DNA of 64,000 nt, from contig NZ_CP020028.1 in NCBI RefSeq assembly GCF_002240415.1, positions 2,009,501 to 2,073,500 of the forward strand. Reading direction: 5' to 3'. This stretch comes from Paenibacillus kribbensis. GTDB lineage: Bacteria; Bacillota; Bacilli; Paenibacillales; Paenibacillaceae. This document shows, piece by piece, positions 16,687 to 24,706 of this stretch. Below the pieces are notes generated by a model. The model ran no database searches. It was not told where the DNA came from and worked only from the letters and a program-made list of their open reading frames with translations. Made by a program: the position numbers and the translations under genes. Each line of letters starts with the position of its first letter. The stretch's first letter is position 1.

Positions 16687-17301
16687 ATGGAGGAATTAAG
16701 CAGTAGTTTAAGCCTAGATAAGCAAAAACAGTCCCCGCAGATAAATAAGTTAGCTCTAGTAGCGACTGTCTTATCTGGAACCACTATTATTGCGGGGGCC
16801 ATTGCTTTAATAGTAGTGAATAATAATTTTAAAACGCAAGTTACAACGCTCAAAACGGAGAACGCAGCGCTGATTAAAACTGTGAAGTCTGTAACTGAAA
16901 AACAATCCGCAATTGAAAGGGACTTGCACAGTCTTAAAATAAGTTCTGCATTTCAACGTATAGCCCATACGGTTGAGGGAGCATTAGTTACGGACGATTT
17001 TGTAGTTAACCGTATCAATATATATACGGAAGATGCGGATACTAAACTGACTGGAATTAATATTGACCTCGAAAATCAACCGCGTATGGCATTGGTCTAC
17101 AAACAGAGTGGGCAGTATAATATCTCAGATCGGGAATTGAGGGCAAAAATTAAACCAATTGTGGATCAAGTTGAAGATTATTATAAGAAGTTCCCAGACA
17201 CGCTGGATTGGACCAGTAGTACACCTGTAAATATAACGGTTAATAATTATTCAATAGCAACTGTAAAAAATGGAGAAGTGAAGCTAGAGGGCGAGAAATA
17301 A
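16687..17301 (+). CDS. Membrane-anchored coiled-coil hypothetical protein
   Basis: The 204-aa protein has a short cytoplasmic head, one transmembrane helix (about residues 20-42; ALVATVLSGTTIIAGAIALIVV), a coiled coil (about 45-85; TLKTENAALIKTVKSVTEKQSAIERDL) and an outer mixed domain. GAGAGG 9 bases before ATG 16687 decides the start. It lies between terminators, so it is its own transcript. The topology (type II, extracellular C-terminus) would fit a surface or exclusion protein, but no family is recognised. Confidence 0.65.
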   Translation: MEELSSSLSLDKQKQSPQINKLALVATVLSGTTIIAGAIALIVVNNNFKTQVTTLKTENAALIKTVKSVTEKQSAIERDLHSLKISSAFQRIAHTVEGALVTDDFVVNRINIYTEDADTKLTGINIDLENQPRMALVYKQSGQYNISDRELRAKIKPIVDQVEDYYKKFPDTLDWTSSTPVNITVNNYSIATVKNGEVKLEGEK

Positions 17302-17405
17302 CCGTATAATCGTTACTCTTCGTCCCATTTTCACCGTAAATCAGCGCCGTAACTCCGTCCAGAATACCCACGTAAGGGTAGCGCCATAAACGCCTAATTT
17401 CACGT

Positions 17406-17448
17406 GAAAAGCCCGTGTCCTCAACGTAGAGGGATTACGGGCTTTTTC
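17406..17448. terminator. Bidirectional terminator
   Basis: AAAAGCCCGT and ACGGGCTTTTT form a strong stem between convergent genes, with A- and T-runs on both sides. Confidence 0.85.
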
Positions 17449-18023
17449 GTTGTTACGGACTCCAACGTATCCCTCACCGCCTCGTAATCGTCCTCCGCCT
17501 TCTCTGCGCGCGCCTCCGCTAATTCTCGTGCTTCGCGCTCCGCCTTCAGCGCAGCCTTTACTTCACGTAGCTCGCGTACGGTCATTTCGTCGACGGTTTT
17601 GGTGGCGCCGGTTGACGGGATGGTGTGCGCTGAAGATACGAAAGATGGGCGGTCGATTTCAGACGGTAACGAGAGCATTTCGAATATCTTTCCGACAGGT
17701 ATCCGACGCGACGTCGCGCCGAACTGCTCATAAGCAGAAATCAGTTTATTAGCTGAGCTTCTACTCGTATCACATTCTTCCGCACACCAACGCTCCCAAT
17801 CGCGATACCCGGACAGGCCGTACTTTGAAGGCTCATCACGTACGTGCTTTAATCTCCGCCCAATCTCGAATATCGCTTCGCCTGCGACGCGCTTGTATGC
17901 GTTGATTTCCGCAGTAAGTGTAGGTAAATCGGATGATAGAGTTGCGATTTCGTAGAGGGCTTTGACCCCCAAACTTCGGTGCCCCGAGGCACTCAGACTA
18001 TCGAATGTTCGGGTCAGGTTCAT
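17421..18023 (-). CDS. DUF3102-family protein
   Basis: The 200-aa protein has the DUF3102 core at about residues 25-110: LTAEINAYKRVAGEAIFEIGRRLKHVRD and WERWCAEECDTSRSSANKLISAYEQF, a helix-turn-helix-like region. A long charged coiled coil follows (AALKAEREARELAEARAEKAEDDYEAV). The family is frequent in phages and mobile elements of Firmicutes and may bind DNA, but no function is established. It is downstream of the repressor on the same strand. An upstream extension to 18098 lacks a ribosome site. Confidence 0.75.
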   Translation of the reverse strand: MNLTRTFDSLSASGHRSLGVKALYEIATLSSDLPTLTAEINAYKRVAGEAIFEIGRRLKHVRDEPSKYGLSGYRDWERWCAEECDTSRSSANKLISAYEQFGATSRRIPVGKIFEMLSLPSEIDRPSFVSSAHTIPSTGATKTVDEMTVRELREVKAALKAEREARELAEARAEKAEDDYEAVRDTLESVTTKKPVIPLR

Positions 18024-18184
18024 CGTGAACCAGACCTCAAACGGAGGTTTTAAGCTGAAGATGTGTATCGACGTCGAAACATCTCTCCGTAAAATCACCG
18101 TGAATTAGCCCGTTTAAGCCTACGTCAAGGGGTACGCAAGGGAACGGAGGATAGGCGCTTATTTAACGCAAAAAGACCGCTAAA

Positions 18185-18433
18185 TTAACGGTCTTCTTTC
18201 TTTGGTTCGGTACTCTCTTTGACATTCGTTATGTATTTAATCAAATCCCCCGGTTGACAGTTTAATACTGAGCAAACTCGATCAAGTGTCTCGATAGTAA
18301 TAGACTTTACGTCAACGCCCTCGTTTGTTACCCATTGGCTTATGGTGTTTGGGCGGATACCTGAGCTTTTAGACAATGCATACATACTCATTTCTCTTTT
18401 CTTGAGCATCTCTTCAAGTGTAAAACGAATCAT
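18185..18433 (-). CDS. Cro/CI-type repressor
   Basis: The 82-aa XRE helix-turn-helix protein (YozG-like) carries ALSKSSGIRPNTISQWVTNEG as recognition region and TLDRVCSVLNCQPGDLI as the following helix pair. AAGGAGGG precedes its ATG. It is transcribed away from the rightward operon across a 190-bp regulatory region with repeated sites, the usual position of a lysogeny or maintenance repressor. There is no cleavage or metalloprotease domain, so release probably needs another protein rather than RecA-driven self-cleavage. Confidence 0.85.
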   Translation of the reverse strand: MIRFTLEEMLKKREMSMYALSKSSGIRPNTISQWVTNEGVDVKSITIETLDRVCSVLNCQPGDLIKYITNVKESTEPKKEDR

Positions 18434-18478
18434 CCGCGACCCTCCTTGTAATTAATTTTATTTTATCATAAAAGGGGC

Positions 18479-18507
18479 TTGACTATATTAACTCATAGGG
18501 TTATTAT
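18479..18507 (+). promoter_or_regulatory. Strong rightward promoter of the element
   Basis: TTGACT, exactly 17 bases, then TATTAT. The -10 box lies inside the first of the three repeats that start at 18500. Confidence 0.75.
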
Positions 18508-18547
18508 CGTATCAGGTTATTAACGTATTGAGTTATTAATAGTTTCA
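18500..18547 (+). repeat. Three 16-bp-period direct repeats, candidate operators
   Basis: GTTATTA begins at 18500, 18516 and 18532. The first two units are GTTATTATCGTATCAG and GTTATTAACGTATTGA, and the third is a shorter match. They overlap the promoter -10 box and lie between the divergent repressor and the rightward genes, the expected place for repressor sites. Confidence 0.6.
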
Positions 18548-18625
18548 TCTTTATCCGAGCAACATCGTACCGTAACGAAGCATCAACGCAATTCATCCTA
18601 TATATCCCGCTTGGAGGCGAATCAT

Positions 18626-19114
18626 ATGTCAATCACGTTAGGTTTCATCCGTAATCGTCGCGATAGTAACGTCATCATCACGGTCGGAAGCGGCCGCACT
18701 CGTCAAGAACTCCGCGTTACATCGGAATTATTCTTTTCTATTATACCGCAAGCTAATCCGTTTCTCTACGGTGATACAGTCGAAGCTACTCCGGCACAGC
18801 TCGTTGAACTCGGCTTTGAGTTGGACGCAGAGATGAAACGGGAAGTCTTCCGTGTCGTCCGTCCGCTAGTTACACCGGCTCAAGTCCGCTATGTACTCGA
18901 TCCGATTACGGGGAACTACATAGTTCGGTACGTCGGCACACGTCAGGAACTCGTCATACAGGCGCGGGCGTTCTGGCGGATAACGGGAGTCAGTCGGCGG
19001 TCACCACTCGGAAGCCTAACGTTGTCAATGGACGTAATGAAAGAACTCGGATTCATCGTCGGGAAGGGGGGCGTCCAGATTGAACGTTACAGTAAATTCG
19101 CCAGCTACGCGTAA
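18626..19114 (+). CDS. Hypothetical protein with an internal duplication
   Basis: The 162-aa protein is the first gene of the rightward run, behind TTGGAGG. It contains two similar halves of about 65 aa. Half one has GRTRQELRVTSELFFSI and QLVELGFELD. Half two has VGTRQELVIQARAFWRIT and MKELGFIVG. Both look like small beta-rich domains. No family is recognised. As the first gene under repressor control it could be an anti-repressor or early regulator; this is position-based only. Confidence 0.6.
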   Translation: MSITLGFIRNRRDSNVIITVGSGRTRQELRVTSELFFSIIPQANPFLYGDTVEATPAQLVELGFELDAEMKREVFRVVRPLVTPAQVRYVLDPITGNYIVRYVGTRQELVIQARAFWRITGVSRRSPLGSLTLSMDVMKELGFIVGKGGVQIERYSKFASYA

Positions 19115-19208
19115 CATCGTATTATCACGCAATGTTCGTAAACGTATTGTCGCGGTCCTCAAGTTTATTTACGCTGTCGTGTTGATTGCGCGAGAGGTGT
19201 TGACGTAA
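19080..19208 (+). CDS. Small membrane peptide
   Basis: The 42-aa peptide starts at TTG 19080 with GGGGGG upstream, overlapping the previous gene. Its stop TAA overlaps the next ATG (TAATG at 19206-19210). The C-terminal half is hydrophobic (IVAVLKFIYAVVLIAREVLT). Coupling on both sides supports it despite the size. Confidence 0.5.
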   Translation: MNVTVNSPATRNIVLSRNVRKRIVAVLKFIYAVVLIAREVLT

Positions 19209-19411
19209 TGACGTACTTGGAAATTTTCACGGATTACCGGCTTGGTTCCGAAACGACGGGCGAGGCGCTAATGATCGCATTCCGCTTCTATACACTCGCG
19301 GTCGGTAACATATTAGAGAGTCCGCATTTCACCGATGTGGAGCGGATTGAAGCACTTAAGGAACTTAATGTAGCATTTAACAACGTATTTCCGAAAGAAT
19401 GCGTTTCTTAA
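19208..19411 (+). CDS. Small acidic hypothetical protein
   Basis: The 67-aa helical protein starts in a TAATG overlap with the previous gene and ends in another TAATG overlap with the next. No family recognised. Confidence 0.55.
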   Translation: MTYLEIFTDYRLGSETTGEALMIAFRFYTLAVGNILESPHFTDVERIEALKELNVAFNNVFPKECVS

Positions 19412-19629
19412 TGGCGGCCGACCACTGTTACAGATGCGTAGTCGATTTCGGTGACGTCCGCATGACCTTTCCGGTGTATTCATCGCGTCGGCTTACGAAG
19501 GACGAACTCCGGCCTCTTGCGATTGAGCAAGCGGTTCAGAACGCGAATGACACCGGACACAACGTTACAGCCGCCGATATGAAACCGGTCGGATTTAGAT
19601 ACGAAGGAGCGTACGAAAATGGAGACTAA
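19411..19629 (+). CDS. Small hypothetical protein
   Basis: The 72-aa reading starts at ATG 19411 in the TAATG overlap; an in-frame ATG at 19399 is less likely. It has CYRCVVDF near the start and a predicted alpha/beta pattern. Its end overlaps the next start by 11 bases. Function unknown. Confidence 0.55.
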   Translation: MAADHCYRCVVDFGDVRMTFPVYSSRRLTKDELRPLAIEQAVQNANDTGHNVTAADMKPVGFRYEGAYENGD

Positions 19630-19987
19630 GTCAACCGTATTAGAACGGGCAGCTCTTGCTTACGGTCCGTACGACCTGCCGCATATGTATGAGCTCGTGG
19701 AGGGCGTTTTGTACGCCGATCACTACTTTTTCCACCTTGAGAACGGTATTTTATGGCTTCGTCACGTCCGCAAAGTCGACCATCCGGAGCACACGCACCT
19801 ATTTATCGACGGGGATTCCGGCGGCCTTCAGCTCGGTAAAAACGTTCAGCGCGACTTATTGGAAGTAGTCACGGAAACGCTCGATCGGCTCCGGGCTATG
19901 GACGGGTTAACATTTTTGGTGGATGAACTCCTCTGGCTCAACGATCGCGGTGATATCGAATTGAATCTCGTTAAGAAGAAGGGATAA
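19619..19987 (+). CDS. Hypothetical protein
   Basis: The 122-aa protein is rich in aromatic and His residues (ADHYFFHLENGILWLRHV, HPEHTHLFIDG), then a helical end. It is coupled to the previous gene by overlap. Nothing recognisable beyond a likely small alpha/beta fold. Confidence 0.55.
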   Translation: METKSTVLERAALAYGPYDLPHMYELVEGVLYADHYFFHLENGILWLRHVRKVDHPEHTHLFIDGDSGGLQLGKNVQRDLLEVVTETLDRLRAMDGLTFLVDELLWLNDRGDIELNLVKKKG

Positions 19988-20063
19988 CGCGTCCTCCAAT
20001 GAACCTAAACGCAAACGGTTCGACGCCAATCGTTCCGTCTACTTAAATGGGGAGGAGACGCGC

Positions 20064-20330
20064 GTGTATTACCCGGCTGCCTTTGCGCCAACATTGGCGG
20101 CTAAACGTTTCATGTCCGTACCTTCCGACGCCAATCGGAGGGATCGCCATGCGGACGCTTGTCCTGCGCTAACAGGTCGATGCTTTAAATCTCCGGCCAT
20201 CCGTAGACTGCGCGCCAACGCATGTATTACGGTTCGGCCGGCTTCGATAATCCCTACGTCCGGATACGGCAATATCCGTCAGGCAGGCGTAGTTTATATA
20301 AATTTCCATCCTCGGACGATCGGCCGGTAA
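20064..20330 (+). CDS. Possible small hypothetical gene
   Basis: A GTG start lies 6 bases after GGGGAGGAG. The 88-aa product is basic and Cys-containing with low-complexity character (RRDRHADACPALTGRC). A second open frame at 20222-20380 overlaps it with element-like codon use, so only one of the two is likely real. Confidence 0.35.
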   Translation: MYYPAAFAPTLAAKRFMSVPSDANRRDRHADACPALTGRCFKSPAIRRLRANACITVRPASIIPTSGYGNIRQAGVVYINFHPRTIGR

Positions 20331-20380
20331 ATCCGGTTCAGGCACCGGTCGTCCGCTTGTTATATCGAGTAATACGATAG
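20222..20380 (+). CDS. Possible small hypothetical gene, overlapping frame
   Basis: The 52-aa basic peptide (YYGSAGFDNPYVRIRQYP) overlaps the preceding frame and lacks a clear ribosome site. It may equally be the continuation of the upstream gene after a frameshift. Confidence 0.3.
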   Translation: MYYGSAGFDNPYVRIRQYPSGRRSLYKFPSSDDRPVNPVQAPVVRLLYRVIR

Positions 20381-20425
20381 GAACTTACGTTTGGTTTCAA
20401 GCTGTTTTTGAATTATTTGAAATAG

Positions 20426-20456
20426 AAAACCACCTATAAAAAATTAGGTGGTTTTA
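20426..20456 (-). terminator. Terminator of the minus-strand gene at 20467
   Basis: AAAACCACCTA and TAGGTGGTTTT form an 11-bp perfect stem; the T-run on the minus strand comes from the left AAAA. Confidence 0.8.
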
Positions 20457-20466
20457 AAATTAATTT

Positions 20467-20805
20467 TTAAGCCATAATGAACCTTGCTATTTCGGATGCT
20501 TTAACACATACCAAATTTACCGGTGAAGGAGCATGAACGCATACTTTTACATCGTCAGGATCAGGATTAAATAAATTTACTTGTCCCCTAACGTCATAGG
20601 TAATCGAGAAGACAGTTATTCTAATCCCTGTGTTTCGTTCCTTTTTCACTTCCTTACTTCGAACACTAACTTTGAAATTCAGCACCTCACCTTCAAGTTC
20701 ACAATTCTCAATATGCGCGCTACGCTCATTACCTATTGCAAACTTATCTGCAATGATCTGCTCAAGTTTTGACTTTACCACCTGCATATCAACTGTTGTT
20801 GCCAT
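20467..20805 (-). CDS. Lone minus-strand cargo gene, hypothetical
   Basis: The 112-aa protein has its own terminator and lies opposite to all flanking genes. Its AT-rich codon use differs from its neighbours. It has a predicted helix (VVKSKLEQIIADKFAI) followed by beta strands (VLNFKVSVRSKEVKK, IRITVFSITYDVRG). This is the layout of a moron, an extra gene with separate transcription that often changes host phenotype or phage resistance. No family is recognised. Confidence 0.6.
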   Translation of the reverse strand: MATTVDMQVVKSKLEQIIADKFAIGNERSAHIENCELEGEVLNFKVSVRSKEVKKERNTGIRITVFSITYDVRGQVNLFNPDPDDVKVCVHAPSPVNLVCVKASEIARFIMA

Positions 20806-20883
20806 TTTTTAATTCTTCCTTTCAAGATTATTTAACGAAATTAGCATGTTCATTGATCACCTAAATAATACGAACCTTTATTT

Positions 20884-20895
20884 GGGGGGGGGGGG
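20884..20895. repeat. Twelve-base G homopolymer
   Basis: A run of 12 G (seven plus five across the printed blocks) lies 79 bases upstream of the minus-strand gene start. Such a tract can slip and change promoter spacing, or may be a sequencing artefact. Confidence 0.7.
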
Positions 20896-21051
20896 CTTGA
20901 TACCATAGTAAACATTACATTGTTAATTTTGATAGTTCCACACCGACTAGTGCGATATAATATGTTGATGATCAAATGAATACTTAGAGTTAAATGGGAG
21001 AGAGGAATAATTACGTGCATATGCCTAAGAAATTTGAAAGGGAGGAAACGC

Positions 21052-22032
21052 ATGCAATTTAAAGAATTAATCAGAGCGTACCAAGAAGGTGGAGACCTCT
21101 CTATTGTTAAATGTATCATGGACGATGTCGAAACGATTGATTTTATGGAAAATCCTACGCGGAAGTACATAGCTTCTGAAACGCGAAATGTCTCCGTAGA
21201 GCTAAGTGAGCCTCGACAATACATTGCTTACCGGATCAAGGCTATACGTGAAATGGCGGTAAAACACGCTTGGTACGTTCGGCAGCCGTTAAAATATAGC
21301 TATCCTGAGTTGAACCGCTATCTCTCCATAATGGCAATCGACTTAAACATTGATATTCCGTTTGAGCCGGTTGAATTTGATAGGTATTTGTACACATACG
21401 AAATTAACGCGGAACTTATGGCGTGGCTCCGGAAAGAAGAGAACACAATAGAGGAACGTTTTATAGACGGCGGGTTCGGACACGATTATAAATGGTATCT
21501 TCACGTATTGACTCTTATTGAGAAGACGGAGGTAGAGGCAGTTAAAGAGGAAGCGCGCATCCGTACGGAAGTTATGGAAGATATGGAGAAGGCACTCAAA
21601 CACGTACTAAAATACGTCGACCTCGAACGCAGCGAACAAGAAATAGTCAAATACGTTAACGCCTCGCTGATGACCCGGTATTATGGCGAGCAATCAAAGC
21701 GGAACGGCTTTCGACGTGTCCGGCGTGGTGGTGACGATTGGATGATAAAACCGCAGTTCGCTAGTCCGATCGCGTCCATACTTGGCATGGATGTACCGCC
21801 ATCGAAGTTGGCGAAAAGCTTAACCGAGCGGCAGAGCGAGTTCTTACGCAAGCTTACGGACAAGGCGGAAGAGGACATACGAGAAAACCGAAATGAGGGC
21901 TACAGCGTTACGAGAGAAGGGCGATTCATAATGAAAGGAGCGTATGCGGCGCAGGTTAGCGGCCTTTCGTACGAGGTCGCAAAGCGGAGGTTAACAAGAA
22001 TCAAAAATAAATTTCGGAATTTTCGCCTCTAG
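21052..22032 (+). CDS. Hypothetical protein with sigma-region-4-like C-terminus
   Basis: The 326-aa protein starts at ATG 21052 behind GGGAGG. Its long helical body is of unknown type. The last 80 residues contain LTERQSEFLRKL and, further on, YAAQVSGLSYEVAKRRLTRIKNKF, which resemble the helix-turn-helix of sigma-70 region 4 (LTERQ... plus a recognition helix). A late-gene activator or sigma-like role is a hypothesis. It is followed by a terminator-like inverted repeat (TGTCCC...GGGACA at about 22033-22077). Confidence 0.55.
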   Translation: MQFKELIRAYQEGGDLSIVKCIMDDVETIDFMENPTRKYIASETRNVSVELSEPRQYIAYRIKAIREMAVKHAWYVRQPLKYSYPELNRYLSIMAIDLNIDIPFEPVEFDRYLYTYEINAELMAWLRKEENTIEERFIDGGFGHDYKWYLHVLTLIEKTEVEAVKEEARIRTEVMEDMEKALKHVLKYVDLERSEQEIVKYVNASLMTRYYGEQSKRNGFRRVRRGGDDWMIKPQFASPIASILGMDVPPSKLAKSLTERQSEFLRKLTDKAEEDIRENRNEGYSVTREGRFIMKGAYAAQVSGLSYEVAKRRLTRIKNKFRNFRL

Positions 22033-22236
22033 TTGTCCCTTTTTGACAGTATATCTATATAGACGAGGGGACAGGGAAGGGGCATAATAAACCAATCTTA
22101 TTATACTTCTAAAATCCTTGATTTGCAATACAACTACTAAAACTGATTGCTCTCGTGTCGATTGCTTGACGACATGATGGCAATCTTTTTATTTACGCAG
22201 ATAGTTAAGAATTATCTAACAAAGGGAGGGGGCAAT

Positions 22237-22512
22237 GTGCTCATAAATGCCACATTGTTGACGGAGCTTCGCAGTATCTACGAGTTGAGTCAAACGGAAT
22301 TTGCCGCCTTGTGTGGTGTGACTCCATCGTATGTCAACATGATCGAGCGAGGAAAACGGATTGTGACCAACAGAATCAGCGCAGCTATCGTTACAGAGTT
22401 CGAGCTAACCGAGGAAAAGTTGGCAGACCTGCGGAGAAGCTACAACCGTGAGAAGGCGCACTGTGTTGCTGAAGTTGCTCGCCAAAAAATACGCGGCAAA
22501 GAGGCCACTTAA
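22237..22512 (+). CDS. XRE-family helix-turn-helix protein
   Basis: The 91-aa protein starts at GTG 22237, with GGGAGGGGG 6 bases upstream. The HTH is clear: LSQTEFAALCGVTPSYVNMIERGKR. A charged C-terminal tail follows. It is the second Cro-like regulator of the element and starts the replication segment, so it may control the primase genes. Confidence 0.75.
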   Translation: MLINATLLTELRSIYELSQTEFAALCGVTPSYVNMIERGKRIVTNRISAAIVTEFELTEEKLADLRRSYNREKAHCVAEVARQKIRGKEAT

Positions 22513-22528
22513 AAGGAGTGACTAGACA

Positions 22529-22699
22529 ATGAAAGGCTATTACTTTTGCTATGACGAGAGCGTCAGCCGACAGTTATGGCGAGAAGGCTTCGAGACGATA
22601 ACGATAGCGCTCCATCCGAAAACCGGCCGAAAGTTTTGGCTGTATCAACAAACGCCTGAATTAACTCGGGCACTTAAACAGGCCACCTCAAATAGATGA
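22529..22699 (+). CDS. Small hypothetical protein upstream of the primase
   Basis: The 56-aa basic peptide (MKGYYFCYDESVSRQLWREG) starts 12 bases after AGGAGTG. Both this gene and the primase share a TAGACAATG start context, a small local duplication of the leader. Function unknown. Confidence 0.55.
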   Translation: MKGYYFCYDESVSRQLWREGFETITIALHPKTGRKFWLYQQTPELTRALKQATSNR

Positions 22700-22718
22700 A
22701 AAAGGGGCACATTAGACA

Positions 22719-24125
22719 ATGGACAAAATAATAGACAGAATCTTCGAGCTATACCTGATCCAAAACACACATTATCTTGTTCAATTTAGGGGCGGCTATT
22801 ACACGACTCGCAATGACCGATCCAAACCGCTCAGAAAATACCTCTTAAAGGAACATCTTGAAGGAAAACGGACGGTCGGAACATTTGCCGGCCAATATTT
22901 TACGAAATTCCTGACGTTCGACATTGATTACCGTAACCAGGATGTCGCCCGTTGGGTCACGTATAAGATTGCAAAGTCTCTCGACGATACAGGAGTCCGC
23001 GAATATGCCATCTCGTTCAGCGGAAATAAGGGGTATCATGTAGACATCTTTTTGGACAAGGCAATTTCTATAGACGCAGCACGGCGATTCTTTGATCTTG
23101 TTGTTAAACTTTCGGAGGTCGATGTGGTTGAAGGCGGGGAGGTTGAGTTTCGCCCGTCGGGACTACAAGGCGTTAAGCTTCCGTTAGGGACGCATCAGAA
23201 GACCGGCAACTATTGCGGATTTTGCGAAGTATCTGACGGACTAAGAGTAAAGAGTCCGGAAGAGTCCGAGGCTTACTTCTTGGCGCTGAAGAAAGCAGAC
23301 CATATGCTTATTCTCGGCGCGTTTGACGATGATACAGCTTATGATAGTCGGGACGCATCGGACATGGAGGAGGCAGTTGCTCGCCACAAACCGCTTGAAA
23401 CGTACGATCAAAGCGAGAGTTACACATTGAGCCGCGCAGCCGAAAGGTATCATAACGGATTGACTGGGCCGGGACAGCGTCATAAGTCGTTTCTTCTCCT
23501 TGCACAACTGTTTAACCACAACGGAGTGGATAAAACGGAGGCATATACCGCGATCACGGATTGGTTCGCTTGGCAAAACGCAGACTTTTACGACTCTGAC
23601 GCCGAGTTTTGTGCATGCGACCTTCAGGAATGCGTTGACTATGTTTACGAGAAGAATTTAACGCTGACAATAGAGCAGCGTGATTTGACCGTAGCCTTCG
23701 GCGAGATTGATGGCATCATGAGGAAGTGTCCGCAGAAGAATCAAAAGGCGCTTGCATATGCCCTGCTTGTGCATTCGAAGCGTTGGGGAGGCGGGGGCGG
23801 AACATTTTACATGACCTATGCTCAGATGGGGGCTACTGCGGGAACGGATGAGAGGACAGCGCGACGACAGGTTGACAAACTGCAAGAGCTCGGCGTTATC
23901 GAGATTGTACACCGTGACCAACGAAGGAAAGGAACGTACAAGAAGAAGCCCAACGTTTACCGGATGACGCTGGAGAGCGGCGGCCGAGAGTACGGTGTTG
24001 GGGGTGACTTGGACATTAATGAATGCCTCGCTTTTTTCTACACAGAGGTTGAGTTGAGGAGGTTGTTACCGCGCCGACAGTTTCAATCGTTCGTGAACTC
24101 TCGTGACACTGATATACCTGCTTAA
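22719..24125 (+). CDS. Archaeo-eukaryotic-type primase/replication protein with C-terminal winged helix
   Basis: The 468-aa protein has the AEP fold: catalytic DxD in FLTFDIDYRN (residues 66-73), SGNKGYHVDIF with the nucleotide-binding His (about 101-111), and RPSGLQGVKLPLG (145-157). This layout resembles primases of mobile elements (the TOTE or plasmid Rep type). A winged helix with TAGTDERTARRQVDKLQELG lies at about 370-400. It should start element DNA replication. There is no helicase gene nearby, so host or helper functions are needed. Confidence 0.75.
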   Translation: MDKIIDRIFELYLIQNTHYLVQFRGGYYTTRNDRSKPLRKYLLKEHLEGKRTVGTFAGQYFTKFLTFDIDYRNQDVARWVTYKIAKSLDDTGVREYAISFSGNKGYHVDIFLDKAISIDAARRFFDLVVKLSEVDVVEGGEVEFRPSGLQGVKLPLGTHQKTGNYCGFCEVSDGLRVKSPEESEAYFLALKKADHMLILGAFDDDTAYDSRDASDMEEAVARHKPLETYDQSESYTLSRAAERYHNGLTGPGQRHKSFLLLAQLFNHNGVDKTEAYTAITDWFAWQNADFYDSDAEFCACDLQECVDYVYEKNLTLTIEQRDLTVAFGEIDGIMRKCPQKNQKALAYALLVHSKRWGGGGGTFYMTYAQMGATAGTDERTARRQVDKLQELGVIEIVHRDQRRKGTYKKKPNVYRMTLESGGREYGVGGDLDINECLAFFYTEVELRRLLPRRQFQSFVNSRDTDIPA

Positions 24126-24216
24126 TCCCTACTTCATTTCACTAAAGTTAATAAATAAACCTATTATAGGACAAAACGTACACGACTAAAGCGGTCCGGA
24201 TTTCGAGGCGGCTTAT

Positions 24217-24408
24217 TTGTCATGCTTTCAGGAGGTGAAACAGATTAGCGCTAAAGATGACGCGAAAGCCTATTGCCCGTATTTCAAACCGGACTCAAGC
24301 TGTGTGCTACTCCACGCGATGGCGAAAACGGATAGGCGCTGCAAGGTGTGGCGCGGAGACTCTTCAATCCCGTGTCGCTATCTAAGTACGCAGGTTGCTA
24401 GACGATAA
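24217..24408 (+). CDS. Small Cys-rich protein, possibly ATT-initiated
   Basis: The 63-aa reading has four spaced cysteines (CPYF, SSC, RRC, PCRYL) of zinc-binding type. The best ribosome site, AGGAGGTGA at 24230, lies inside the frame and would direct a start at ATT 24244 rather than ATG 24217. Either a rare ATT start or use of the upstream ATG is possible. Confidence 0.5.
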   Translation: MSCFQEVKQISAKDDAKAYCPYFKPDSSCVLLHAMAKTDRRCKVWRGDSSIPCRYLSTQVARR

Positions 24409-24424
24409 CGAGGAGGCAACGAGT

Positions 24425-24706
24425 ATGAAAACCAAATCACTAAACGTGAGGCACACGCTAATTAAAGTTGGCCCTCAATGTAACGAGCGTGTCGAAATAT
24501 TCCGCGAAGGCCAGGCGGAGCCCATTCACGTACTGGATCGGGCATTTCCCGTTCAATTTGGGGACGAGATCGAATGCGCAATTCAAAGCCTAGTGTTCGG
24601 CGGAGTCATTGCAAGAAAGCTGACGAAGAAGGACGAGGCGATCGAGTATGAGTCGAATGTGCCGGAGGCTGTCGCGCTATACCTAGCCGCAGAGGAGGCG
24701 ATTTGA
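24425..24706 (+). CDS. Small beta-rich hypothetical protein
   Basis: The 93-aa protein follows GAGGAGG. It is beta-rich with alternating charged and hydrophobic residues, then an acidic C-terminal helix (VPEAVALYLAAEEAI). Its stop overlaps the next start (TGATG). No family recognised. Confidence 0.6.
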   Translation: MKTKSLNVRHTLIKVGPQCNERVEIFREGQAEPIHVLDRAFPVQFGDEIECAIQSLVFGGVIARKLTKKDEAIEYESNVPEAVALYLAAEEAI

